Origin: Pseudomonas fragi
Lineage (GTDB): Bacteria; Pseudomonadota; Gammaproteobacteria; Pseudomonadales; Pseudomonadaceae
DNA length: 64,000 nt
Reading direction: 5' to 3'
Assembly (NCBI RefSeq): GCF_900105835.1
Contig: NZ_LT629783.1
Coordinates: 1,116,001 to 1,180,000 of the forward strand
The translations under genes and the position numbers were made by a program. Shown one piece after another: positions 54,091-62,285 of the stretch (the stretch's first letter is position 1; each line of letters begins with the position of its first letter). The notes under the pieces were generated by a model. It made no database searches. It saw nothing but the letters and a program-made list of their open reading frames with translations, and had not been told where the DNA came from.

Positions 54091-54287
54091 GGTTGGCAAT
54101 TAAACAGCTTGTCTACGCGCCAACACCTCTCCTCATGTAGTCCATACATACAGGTCGCTCAAAATTTACGCCTACGGACTACAGCCTGAGAGGAATCCGG
54201 CGATAGACGCTGGCACGGGTAACTCTTCCTACTAAATGGCCACCATGAGGTGGCCCCATAACAACACAACAAGAAGAGGTGTCAGTC

Positions 54288-55181
54288 ATGAGCGAGTCTG
54301 TCGCAGTCAGCCCGGTACGCGTTGCAGTTATCCAGTTTGATCCGCAAGTGGGCACCGATAATTGTCTGTCGAATCTGGACATGAGCCTGGAGCTGGCTGC
54401 ACAAGCGGCCGAAAACGGAGCGAATCTGATTGTGCTGCCCGAGCTGTCCAACACGGGCTATCTATTTGCCAATCGCCAGGATGCCTTCAACCACGCTGAG
54501 AGCATTCCAGATGGCCCCAGCGTTCAGGCATGGACCCGCTTTGCTCAGGAATATGAGGTGTATCTGGTTGCAGGCCTGGTCGAACAGGACGATATGCAGC
54601 TGTTTGACACGGCGGTATTACTGGGACCGGACGGCTATATCGGCAAATACCGCAAAGCGCATTTATGGAACCAGGAAAAACTCTGGTTCACCCCCGGGGA
54701 TATCGGTTTCCCAGTATTTGAAACCCCGATCGGACGCATTGGTCTGCTGATTTGCTGGGATATCTGGTTCCCCGAAGTACCCCGCCTGCTGACTCAGCAA
54801 GGCGCCGACATTATTTGCAGCCTGAACAATTGGGTCTGGACGCCACCGCCGCTGTTCGATGCTTCCGGCAAATGCATGGCCACTTATCTGACGATGACCG
54901 CAGCACACGTTAACAATGGCTTTATCGCCGCCGCCAATCGGATTGGTCAGGAGCAGGATGCACGCTATCTGGGCTGCTCGCTGATTGCAGGCACCAATGG
55001 CTGGCCCATCGGGGAAGTGGCCCCGGCGGACGAGCAGACCATTCTGTATGCCGATATCGACCTGTCTACCGCGCGCAGCGCACCCATCTGGAACAACCTG
55101 AACGACCTGTTCCGTGACCGCCGCGTCGATGTATATGACGAGATGCTTGGCTATGGCCATCACTTCCGCTTCCCGCGTTGA
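54288..55181 (+). CDS. Nitrilase-superfamily amidase
   Basis: A 297-aa carbon-nitrogen hydrolase with the full Glu-Lys-Cys triad: Glu in VLPELSNTGYLF, Lys in GKYRKAHLW and Cys in LLICWDIWFPEVPRLL. It hydrolyses a small aliphatic or aromatic amide. Beside the oxidase stump at 53788 the expected substrate is the amide from an amino-acid 2-monooxygenase (as DavA follows DavB). ATG 54288 follows AGAGG; GTG 54279 is in frame too. Confidence 0.85.
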   Translation: MSESVAVSPVRVAVIQFDPQVGTDNCLSNLDMSLELAAQAAENGANLIVLPELSNTGYLFANRQDAFNHAESIPDGPSVQAWTRFAQEYEVYLVAGLVEQDDMQLFDTAVLLGPDGYIGKYRKAHLWNQEKLWFTPGDIGFPVFETPIGRIGLLICWDIWFPEVPRLLTQQGADIICSLNNWVWTPPPLFDASGKCMATYLTMTAAHVNNGFIAAANRIGQEQDARYLGCSLIAGTNGWPIGEVAPADEQTILYADIDLSTARSAPIWNNLNDLFRDRRVDVYDEMLGYGHHFRFPR

Positions 55182-55193
55182 TCGGGGGCAGTC

Positions 55194-56390
55194 ATGGAAC
55201 ATACATCTGCAAGAGAAGTTTCAGGATCTGCTGCACGTCTGCTGATTATGCTTATTGGCATTGCGCTGATGTTTGGCGCAGTAACCGCCTGGGTGGCCGT
55301 GGGGTATTGCGCAACCAGCACCGCTTGCTGGCCCACCTACAGCGACATGATGAACAGCATGCCCTCCCCCTGGGCCTGGTTGCGCTGGGTGCTTGGCGAT
55401 ATCAGCGAAGTAGCGTTTTACAAGCATGAGCTCGCCTCACTGGGCTTGTTACTCGGAGGCGCGCTGGGTTATTGGGCCAGCCGCTACGCCCAATCCTGGC
55501 AAGGGTTTAGCATCAGCTATGGCTCGGGATTATGGCCGTGGTTAGTGACCAGCTCACTGTTGGGGTTGCTACTGAGCAATGCCCTGTGGGGCTGGACCCT
55601 GACCGCTGACACCTGGCAACCCACCTTCGCCGCTTTCGTGTCATTACCCGCAGCCATGGTGCTGTTCTTTGGTGCCGGCTGGAAAGTCACCCTCAATGGC
55701 GCAATTCTGGGTGCGCTGCTGGTCACGCCGTCCTGCCTGCTGATCGTGAACTTCGTGTGCGTGCCCCTGGGCTTGCCGGCAGTGATTGGCAATGTGCTAG
55801 GCATGGCACTGGGCAGTGTGGCGGCCTTTGTGTTGTGTCAGCGATTTCCCGCGCTGGTGACACCCAAGCATGAGCAAAAACCAGAAAATCTACCCATAAC
55901 TCCTGAGAAAAAGCCGAACTACGGCGCGATCTGGACATTACGTCGCGTACTGGCGGACTTTTCCGAAGCGCCCTTTTATGGCAATGAGTGGGCCAGCCTG
56001 GGCATGCTGGCGGGTGTGCTATTGGCTTACGCCTTGAGCCCGTTAAGCCCTGCCTATGGCTCTGGGCTGCTGTTGCCTATGCTCGCTGCGCAAGCGTTGA
56101 CCTCATTGGTGGGCGTCATTGTCTGGCGCCGGCAATGGCAGAAACGTGGTTGGTATCCCACGTATGTGCCACTGGTTTCAGTCGTGCCTGCGGCGGTATT
56201 GACTTATGGCGGTGGTTTTACGGTGATGATCGCCAGCGCACTGCTCGGTGCCCTGATCGCACCGCCACTGGCCTGTGCCATTGCGCAGCAATTACCCAAG
56301 TACCTGCATCCCTATATCGGCAATGTGCTGTCGATGGCAATCAGTACCTTGGTGATCTTGCCTGTGATCGGTTTTATGATTGCTGAATAG
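55194..56390 (+). CDS. Multi-pass membrane protein with internal duplication
   Basis: A 398-aa protein with about ten membrane segments. The first half has WVLGDISEVAFYKHELASLG (about 66-85) and the second half RVLADFSEAPFYGNEWASLG, clearly the same unit repeated about 190 residues apart. Each is followed by a Gly-rich hydrophobic run and a YGSGL motif (ISYGSGLWPW, AYGSGLLLPM). It starts 13 bp after the amidase, so the two are co-expressed. It may be a transporter for the amidase substrate or product; I do not recognise the family. Confidence 0.75.
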   Translation: MEHTSAREVSGSAARLLIMLIGIALMFGAVTAWVAVGYCATSTACWPTYSDMMNSMPSPWAWLRWVLGDISEVAFYKHELASLGLLLGGALGYWASRYAQSWQGFSISYGSGLWPWLVTSSLLGLLLSNALWGWTLTADTWQPTFAAFVSLPAAMVLFFGAGWKVTLNGAILGALLVTPSCLLIVNFVCVPLGLPAVIGNVLGMALGSVAAFVLCQRFPALVTPKHEQKPENLPITPEKKPNYGAIWTLRRVLADFSEAPFYGNEWASLGMLAGVLLAYALSPLSPAYGSGLLLPMLAAQALTSLVGVIVWRRQWQKRGWYPTYVPLVSVVPAAVLTYGGGFTVMIASALLGALIAPPLACAIAQQLPKYLHPYIGNVLSMAISTLVILPVIGFMIAE

Positions 56391-56783
56391 CTTTAAAACC
56401 TGTCGAAATCTCGGAAGGCCTCGGTTTTTTGGGGCCTGCCCCTCACTCAAAGTCAAAGCACATACATTTGAATCAACGTACAGAGATCCCAACTGTACCT
56501 TTAGCAGCGCTCACCATCAGCGCAGGCATTCCTTCAACGCTCATCTGGCGGTGCAGGGTAATCAACAAACTTTCGTCGAGATCACTCGGTAATACTGCCC
56601 CTCCAGCCCATCGATGCGCTGAAGCCTGTCCTGATCGTCGAGAATCGAGCCGTTCGGGGAGCTTCTAGCCTAAGGGCGATTCAGTTTGGGGGATTTGATC
56701 TGGCCGCTCATTTTATCTGCGTAAAATAGCATCAATAGTATGATAATATTCTCGCTATTGAGTATTAATCTGAGGGTTGAATT
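56391..56783. other. Intergenic stretch, no gene recognised
   Basis: An AGGCC...GGCCT hairpin with an internal T-run (about 56416-56438) may end the upstream transcript. A minus-strand frame across 56500-56650 lacks recognisable motifs. The last 80 bp are A+T-rich (TAGTATGATAATATTCTCGC near 56736) and probably hold the promoter and self-operator of the ParDE operon. Confidence 0.45.
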
Positions 56784-57029
56784 ATGGGAACTGTGCGTAA
56801 AACCATTACGGTGACTGATCAACAGGATGGCTGGATCAAAGCGCAGATTGAAGCTGGGCACTACACCAATGACAGCGAGTACATTCGTGATCTGATCCGT
56901 CGTGAGCAGGAGCGCAGCGCTGAGGTTGATGCCATTCGTGCCGCGCTGCGCGAAGGTGAGGCCAGCGGGCAACCTCGTGCTTTCGACCCTGATGCGTTCA
57001 AAAAGAGAATGCTGACTGCACATGGCTGA
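56784..57029 (+). CDS. parD: ParD-family antitoxin
   Basis: An 81-aa ribbon-helix-helix protein: RKTITVTDQQDGWIKAQIEAGHYTNDSEYIRDLIRREQ is the DNA-binding fold, followed by an acidic/flexible tail (EGEASGQPRAFDPDAFKKRML) that covers the toxin. It overlaps the toxin gene by 8 nt and should repress the operon together with it. Confidence 0.9.
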   Translation: MGTVRKTITVTDQQDGWIKAQIEAGHYTNDSEYIRDLIRREQERSAEVDAIRAALREGEASGQPRAFDPDAFKKRMLTAHG

Positions 57030-57312
57030 GTATCGACTGACTCCTGCGGCTGAGTCAGATCTTGAAGGGATCTGGCGTTACACCGCGCAGGAATGGAACG
57101 TGGCTCAGGCTCATCATTACATCGACATGCTGACAACTGCTTTTGCCGAACTGGCGGAGCAGCCTAAAACAGCTCCGGCCTGTGATCACATTCGACTAGG
57201 CTATCGCCGTCGTCGTGTTGAGCAGCACATGGTCTACTTCCGCATTACAGCTTATGGGATTGCCATTATTCGTGTTCTACACGACCGGATGGATTCGCTG
57301 CGGCATCTGTAA
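57022..57312 (+). CDS. parE: ParE-family toxin
   Basis: A 96-aa RelE/ParE-fold toxin: YRLTPAAESDLEGIWRYTAQEW, YRRRRVEQHMVYFRI and IAIIRVLHDRMD fit ParE proteins that poison DNA gyrase. The pair lies about 300 bp from the att remnant at 57607, just outside the prophage, so it may stabilise the chromosomal side or be left from an older insertion. Confidence 0.9.
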   Translation: MAEYRLTPAAESDLEGIWRYTAQEWNVAQAHHYIDMLTTAFAELAEQPKTAPACDHIRLGYRRRRVEQHMVYFRITAYGIAIIRVLHDRMDSLRHL

Positions 57313-57565
57313 GTCTTCCGATCACTCCCCCATACCCTTGGCATGCTGCCATGCGTGATCAGTATTTGGTCACAGTTGCCGGTTATTTCGATAATTCGTT
57401 GAGCATATGGGGAGGCACTGCGTCAACATTTGTAGCGGTGGTGGCGAGCACACCTTCGCAACTAATCACCCAGCAGCAGAGTCCTGCCTCATTCCATCAG
57501 ACAACGGCCTGTGACAGCCCCGCCATTGGTGGGGGGTTTAGTGGGGGTATTTCGCAGACATGAAA

Positions 57566-57592
57566 AAGCCCAACCTTCACAGATTGGGCTAA
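57566..57592 (-). terminator. Native terminator of the tRNA-Pro locus
   Basis: On the minus strand AGCCCAA and TTGGGCT form a stem followed by TTTTTCATG. It lies directly downstream of the tRNA fragment, showing that this side carries the original 3' flank of the tRNA gene. Confidence 0.7.
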
Positions 57593-57606
57593 GTCATTGA
57601 ATAATA

Positions 57607-57650
57607 TGGTCGGGACGGAGTGATTCGAACACTCGACCCCTAGCACCCCA
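57607..57650 (-). other. tRNA-Pro 3' fragment (attachment-site remnant)
   Basis: Reading the minus strand, GGGGTGCTAGGGGTCGAG, then the T arm TGTTCGAATCACTC and CGTCCCGACCA reproduce the anticodon-loop-to-CCA part of tRNA-Pro(GGG). The 5' half of the gene is absent to the right. This is the fragment left at the far end when an element inserts in a tRNA 3' part; the complete tRNA-Pro should be at the other end of the element, outside the window. Confidence 0.75.
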
Positions 57651-58066
57651 TTCAAGCTGGACTTACTCAGCGCCAGTAAATACGGGACTCCAGCAACAGG
57701 CGCTCGCTGCAACGACGCCCAACGCTGCTGGATACCGAGTAACGATGTCACTCGAAAAGTCACTGAGGTTTTCTGTCTCTCCCAGTGTTATGCCAGGCAA
57801 ACAAACCAAAAGTATTTAAAGCCACTCAGGAGCTTAAACACCGCGACAATTCGTGATTTTGTAAATGCTCAACAGCGGCCTGCAGGGTAGGGTTTTTTCG
57901 GAATTTCTAGCAAGCCTTCCCCCTACGGACCACTGCCTATCACACAACCTGAGGCTGAACACCTACGAAAACCCAAGTTCTATGAAAGCTTTTGTTACTA
58001 TATTTCTTCTCTGACCAAACGAGAATTTCGTTAGAGCTCATAAATCTAGGCAAGAGAGCCTGCGAC

Positions 58067-60988
58067 TCATGCGCTTACGATGACTTTAAGTTCAGTTCCA
58101 GAAATTGCTTTTACATATGAATAGCTTGTTCCCAAAACCGCTAGCATTTCATCAGATATTTTTGCTTTCGAGATAGCAGGCTGCACTATATAAAAACCCA
58201 ATCTCAGCTCCAAATCCCTGCATTTATTTTTCAAGATATCAAGTTGCACTGCATCGCCCTTCAGCAGCCGATTGAAACCACTTTCCAACGAATTACTGTA
58301 CCTAAACAATAACTGGCCAAATAACTCCCCCCCATTATGAAGCCATTTTGCAGAGCGACTTGCCTGCCCAGAGATCACATATGTATCTTCAACCCGAGCA
58401 CCAGGCACATCCCCTTTCCTGCAATACTTGCAGTGATAGAAATCCACTTGTATATGATCGGCATTTTCACGAATCGCTACTAAATCCGCAACCTCACCTG
58501 CCCCATCATCATTAAAAACAATGTCGTAGCCATCTTTTATCTTAGTAAAGGTAAACCCTTGTACGGTATCAAGCTCTCCAAGCTTGCCCATAGACTCCTT
58601 ATTTATCCGTACGCCTTTCCAGTCCCAACTACTTAGTAGCTTAGCGGGTAGCAATACATTGAGCGTTTTCGGACAGTAATTTCTATAGTTCCCTAAAATT
58701 ACAGAACCATCGGTCTTTAACAGTTTCAGCGGGTTGCTTTCTAGGTAGTCAGAAAACCTCATCCCACCCTTGAATATTATTTCAACATTATTACAAACAA
58801 CCTGATACCCATCCTGCACAAGCACTAGCTGTATGGAGAACACCTCAACATCTTCTTTCAATACAGGAATGGACAACTCTTTCTCGCCAACATATACAGG
58901 CGTACCACAAGAGAGATCCATGAGACTATACTTAACCCCTTCCACGACAACATAAGTACGACGTTCATTTTCTATATATATCGTCTCAGGCCAATCCGCA
59001 AAAAAAAGCCCCTTAGGCCACTTCCCGACAATTGGCTCCGTGCGAACCACATATTCAAGAATATCTTTAGTATTTATCTTATCATCATTGATTTTTTTTG
59101 ATACGGCATCACACCAGCTTGTCCAACCATCAATGGAGTCAGAATCCATTTTCCAAATTTTACCTTTCGCAGAACATCCAGCAGTATTTTTATCACCGTT
59201 CTCAAATCCAATACCAAAAATATTAGATTTAATTGCCGTACCGTCTTCCAAATCACCTAGCACAGCAGTAACATCCCGTCCTACGTGCATTGTAAACCTT
59301 AGATCACGCGTACCACGGGTAAGTCCAATATTTTGGAACTTCAAGAGCTCCATATTATGCAAGACTCTAAACGTCTTATCACCAGTAACTTTTACAGCCT
59401 TACGGGAAATTCTATTTTTAAATTTTAACGCTTGCCTTTCATCCCCAGAGCAGTTAATAAACAGCGTACCTGTTTCCCTTTTATAGTATGCAAGATACAA
59501 ATACCAATTAACTGAAGATATTTCTTCTGTATTAGCCCACGCCACAGAACACTCTTCGCGCGTAACCGCCATCACCAGATCTTGTTTTTCGCTGACCGTA
59601 TAGAGTCTAACCTCTTCACCAGCAGAGTTCATTTCCTTTGCGCCAAAGGGTAGCCAGTCAACGGGCAAAACTGAATATGCAATTGCACTAATATTAGGCG
59701 CAGGATTTAAGGCAAGTATTTGATTTCCATCTTCAACATCATCGAACTGAGCATTGAAGGCCTCACGCTGCAACTCTCGAGATATTTTTTTCTCACTTAC
59801 ATCTTTAATTACAGAGCTCCAATCCGCGCTTTCAGAATACAAGGCTGACATTTGACCATCTACATTTTGATTGGCAATATTAGCGACAAACTTAGCAGCC
59901 CCCAACTTTGCATCCACTCGCGTTAAGCGACCAATAAATTGCAGCGTAATGGCTGGACTACAATGTTGATCATGCAAAGCGGCTATCTTTAACTCTGGAA
60001 GATCAAACCCTTCTCCGAGCATATTTACGCAAACGATGATGCGGTGCTTTTTGCTTTTGATATCATTTATCAATCCATCAGCAACACCACTTTTACTATG
60101 TACAAGAACAGGACATAAATCATCATGCGCTTTGTAAATACTAAATATCTGCTTGGCCTTTGTGATTGTTTTGGCGCGAGCCATCAAAATGTGATCTTTC
60201 CCCTCAGCAAGATCCTTTCGAAGCAACTCAATTGCCTTGTCGGCAATTGCTTGATCGGCAAGACTAGATTGATACTCTCTTACAGGGTGAAACTCTATAT
60301 CTTGGAAATATCCATCACTCTGAGCATCTTTAAGTGGGTAATTGTAAATTATATCTCCTTCAAGAGCAGCTTTATCCTCTCGAAAAGGAGTAGCCGTAAA
60401 TTGCAGACATGGCTTACCATCAAAAGCACGTTTAATCTTAGACCAGGTTCTCGCTGCTACGTGATGAGCCTCATCGACAACTAGATTACTAAAAGCAGCC
60501 ACTAACTTGGCTAACGTTGCGTCATCGCATAAATCCAGAGCGTTTGGAGTAGAGATAACAATATTACTAGCAATGATTTTTTCAAAATCACCATCATTCA
60601 GTAAGCCACTCATTAAATGAATTACAGGAGCTAGTACAGCATCCCCGATAGCCCCCATTTTGCGAAGGTTTTTCAACTCAAGAAATTTATCCGCTGTCTG
60701 GCGCCGAAGTGCATCAGATGGTACGACAACTAGTGTTCTTTCGAAGCAACCAGCTAAAACTATTGCAATAATAGTATCTGTTTTTCCAGTGCCTGTAGGC
60801 ATCACTACCGTGGCCGGCTTTGCCGGAGAAGATATCAGGTGCGCAAGCGACGTAAATACTGCAGCCATTTGAGGCTTTCGAAAGCCGAAATTATTATTAA
60901 TCGCGCTTGGAGCAATTACTTTTAATGGATTATCTACCCAGCTTTTATAAACTAGGTTATCAGCATACATATCTAGGTTGAGCGTCAT
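58067..60988 (-). CDS. SF2 helicase with large unknown middle and possible nuclease C-terminus (prophage cargo)
   Basis: A 973-aa protein. Residues 40-360 form a type III restriction/DEAD-like helicase core: Walker A MPTGTGKT (63-70), DEAH (172-175), TAT (198-200), a GEGFDLPELKIA motif and QFIGRLTR (350-357). The middle (about 430-800) is not recognised. Near the end, GEVADLVAI with Glu832 and Asp835, then VDFYHCK with Lys854, resembles a variant PD-(D/E)XK nuclease site, with His where the usual Asp or Glu would be. The gene is markedly A+T-rich and sits between the att remnant and the lysis genes, the usual place for phage-borne accessory (often anti-phage) genes. Confidence 0.75.
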   Translation of the reverse strand: MTLNLDMYADNLVYKSWVDNPLKVIAPSAINNNFGFRKPQMAAVFTSLAHLISSPAKPATVVMPTGTGKTDTIIAIVLAGCFERTLVVVPSDALRRQTADKFLELKNLRKMGAIGDAVLAPVIHLMSGLLNDGDFEKIIASNIVISTPNALDLCDDATLAKLVAAFSNLVVDEAHHVAARTWSKIKRAFDGKPCLQFTATPFREDKAALEGDIIYNYPLKDAQSDGYFQDIEFHPVREYQSSLADQAIADKAIELLRKDLAEGKDHILMARAKTITKAKQIFSIYKAHDDLCPVLVHSKSGVADGLINDIKSKKHRIIVCVNMLGEGFDLPELKIAALHDQHCSPAITLQFIGRLTRVDAKLGAAKFVANIANQNVDGQMSALYSESADWSSVIKDVSEKKISRELQREAFNAQFDDVEDGNQILALNPAPNISAIAYSVLPVDWLPFGAKEMNSAGEEVRLYTVSEKQDLVMAVTREECSVAWANTEEISSVNWYLYLAYYKRETGTLFINCSGDERQALKFKNRISRKAVKVTGDKTFRVLHNMELLKFQNIGLTRGTRDLRFTMHVGRDVTAVLGDLEDGTAIKSNIFGIGFENGDKNTAGCSAKGKIWKMDSDSIDGWTSWCDAVSKKINDDKINTKDILEYVVRTEPIVGKWPKGLFFADWPETIYIENERRTYVVVEGVKYSLMDLSCGTPVYVGEKELSIPVLKEDVEVFSIQLVLVQDGYQVVCNNVEIIFKGGMRFSDYLESNPLKLLKTDGSVILGNYRNYCPKTLNVLLPAKLLSSWDWKGVRINKESMGKLGELDTVQGFTFTKIKDGYDIVFNDDGAGEVADLVAIRENADHIQVDFYHCKYCRKGDVPGARVEDTYVISGQASRSAKWLHNGGELFGQLLFRYSNSLESGFNRLLKGDAVQLDILKNKCRDLELRLGFYIVQPAISKAKISDEMLAVLGTSYSYVKAISGTELKVIVSA

Positions 60989-61171
60989 AGAATCCTTTCA
61001 TACTTCCAGTTGAGGGAAAGTTTTCCCCTCTCTCTGATGGCTAAATACCATCACGCCCAGTAACAGTCAATTGGCCAAAATACTCAGTCTGCAGACAAAG
61101 CAGGCTTGATAAATTGATCTTTGGGTCAGGATGCAAGTCGGAATGTTGACGTATTACTACAGCTGCGCCTT

Positions 61172-61699
61172 TTATTTCATGCCTGAGACTTTTTTTGCGT
61201 AGGTCTGACAGGCTTGCAGCGCGATCAGTCCCTGATCGCCGTCGCCGGTGATTCCGATAATTCGTTGAGCATGCGCGGGGTCAAGTTGGACTCTATGGGC
61301 ACCATGAACCACGCCGCCGGGGCTGGTGGTGGTTTGCACTGCGTCACAACCAGTTGCGGCGGTGGCGTCGAGTTGGACTGACAGCCGCAGGTCAGCACTA
61401 GCAAGGCGATCACGCAGACGTGCTTGTTTGGTTTTTTCATCGGTCAGGGCTCGGTAATGGGATTGGTCACTGGCTGCCAGCCACTGCTCCAGGGCGAGGC
61501 GCTTGCCCTGCTCTGCCAGAATTTGCGCGGAGTTGGCGTTGGCCAGATTGGTGCGCTCGGTTTGTTGGGCAGCTTCCTTGGTGGCCAACTGCTGACCATA
61601 GGCGTTGGCCTGCCACTCCCATGCGGCCCACGCGCTGCCCGCCATCAGGGCCAGGATGATCAGCAGCACCCCACCCCACTTCACCGCATCGATCTTCAC
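61172..61699 (-). CDS. Phage i-spanin (Rz/LysB-like)
   Basis: A 175-aa protein. GTG 61699 overlaps the endolysin stop (GTGA), and the longer frame to 61837 only crosses the endolysin gene. An N-terminal membrane anchor (GGVLLIILALMAGSAWAAW) is followed by a long helical periplasmic part (ATKEAAQQTERTNLANANSAQ, LIALQACQTYAKKV). It spans the periplasm with the Rz1-like lipoprotein encoded inside it to rupture the outer membrane at lysis. Confidence 0.8.
   Translation of the reverse strand: MKIDAVKWGGVLLIILALMAGSAWAAWEWQANAYGQQLATKEAAQQTERTNLANANSAQILAEQGKRLALEQWLAASDQSHYRALTDEKTKQARLRDRLASADLRLSVQLDATAATGCDAVQTTTSPGGVVHGAHRVQLDPAHAQRIIGITGDGDQGLIALQACQTYAKKVSGMK
61225..61440 (-). CDS. Embedded Rz1-like o-spanin lipoprotein
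   Basis: A 71-aa frame lies wholly inside the Rz-like gene in another phase. It begins MKKPNKHVCVIALLVLTCGC, a lipoprotein-type signal with a Cys, followed by the Pro-rich STPPPQLVV and CKPPPAPAAW stretches typical of Rz1. The lipobox is imperfect. Embedding in Rz is the usual arrangement for this pair. Confidence 0.7.
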   Translation of the reverse strand: MKKPNKHVCVIALLVLTCGCQSNSTPPPQLVVTQCKPPPAPAAWFMVPIESNLTPRMLNELSESPATAIRD

Positions 61700-62229
61700 G
61701 CCAACACCTTGAGCGCACGGGCGTACAGCGCCTGCCGATCCGCCGCGCCATTCTGGCCACCGTTGATGCGCTGGGTGATCTTGTCGAACTGGCCCGCGTC
61801 GGCCAGTGTGCTCAGGCCCTTGGTCGCCCAGAACCATGCCGCTGACATGCAGGCGTGCTGTGGTTTTTCCAGCAACTCGGGCTGCGTGATCAGGTCAAGG
61901 CCCAGCGCTTCGCCGCACGCCATGTAGTTGGCCCGGCCGGTGATCTGGATCAGGCCACGGCCACGGTACTTGGAGCCGTCACCGGCCACGGTGTTGCCCA
62001 GGTCTTTGCGGCCTTCGTATTTGGTTTGAGCGGCCGTTGGGCCCCAGATTTCCTTGACGTATTTGAGCTGGCCAGACTCATGGCCAATCTGCGCGATAAA
62101 CGCGGCTACGCGCTTGGGGCCAATGATCTGGTAATGCCCCATCGCGGCGTTGAGTACCGGAACAAAAACGCCGGCAACTGGGCCAGCGTTGGGGAGAATC
62201 TGCAGGAGTTGTTGCTGGGTAATCGACAT
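61696..62229 (-). CDS. Phage endolysin, GH19 (chitinase-like) lysozyme
   Basis: A 177-aa GH19 muramidase-type enzyme with the two acidic residues in AQIGHESGQL and TKYEGRKDLGN, and the GRGLIQITGRANYM segment. It degrades peptidoglycan at lysis. It is followed by the spanin genes with a 4-nt overlap and preceded by tail gene D. Confidence 0.9.
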   Translation of the reverse strand: MSITQQQLLQILPNAGPVAGVFVPVLNAAMGHYQIIGPKRVAAFIAQIGHESGQLKYVKEIWGPTAAQTKYEGRKDLGNTVAGDGSKYRGRGLIQITGRANYMACGEALGLDLITQPELLEKPQHACMSAAWFWATKGLSTLADAGQFDKITQRINGGQNGAADRQALYARALKVLA

Positions 62230-62245
62230 AAGTTGCCCTTACGAA

Positions 62246-62270
62246 AAAGCCCGCGCAAGGCGGGCTGGGA
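62246..62270 (-). terminator. Terminator after tail gene D
   Basis: On the minus strand AGCCCGCCTTGCGCGGGCTTTTT is a perfect GC-rich stem followed by a T-run, between gene D and the endolysin gene. Confidence 0.8.
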
Positions 62271-62285
62271 GTGGGGGTTTTCGGG

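Noticed and set aside
57351..57563. A 70-codon rightward frame between parE and the tRNA-Pro fragment
   Set aside because: No ribosome site, no motif and low-complexity composition; treated as spacer.
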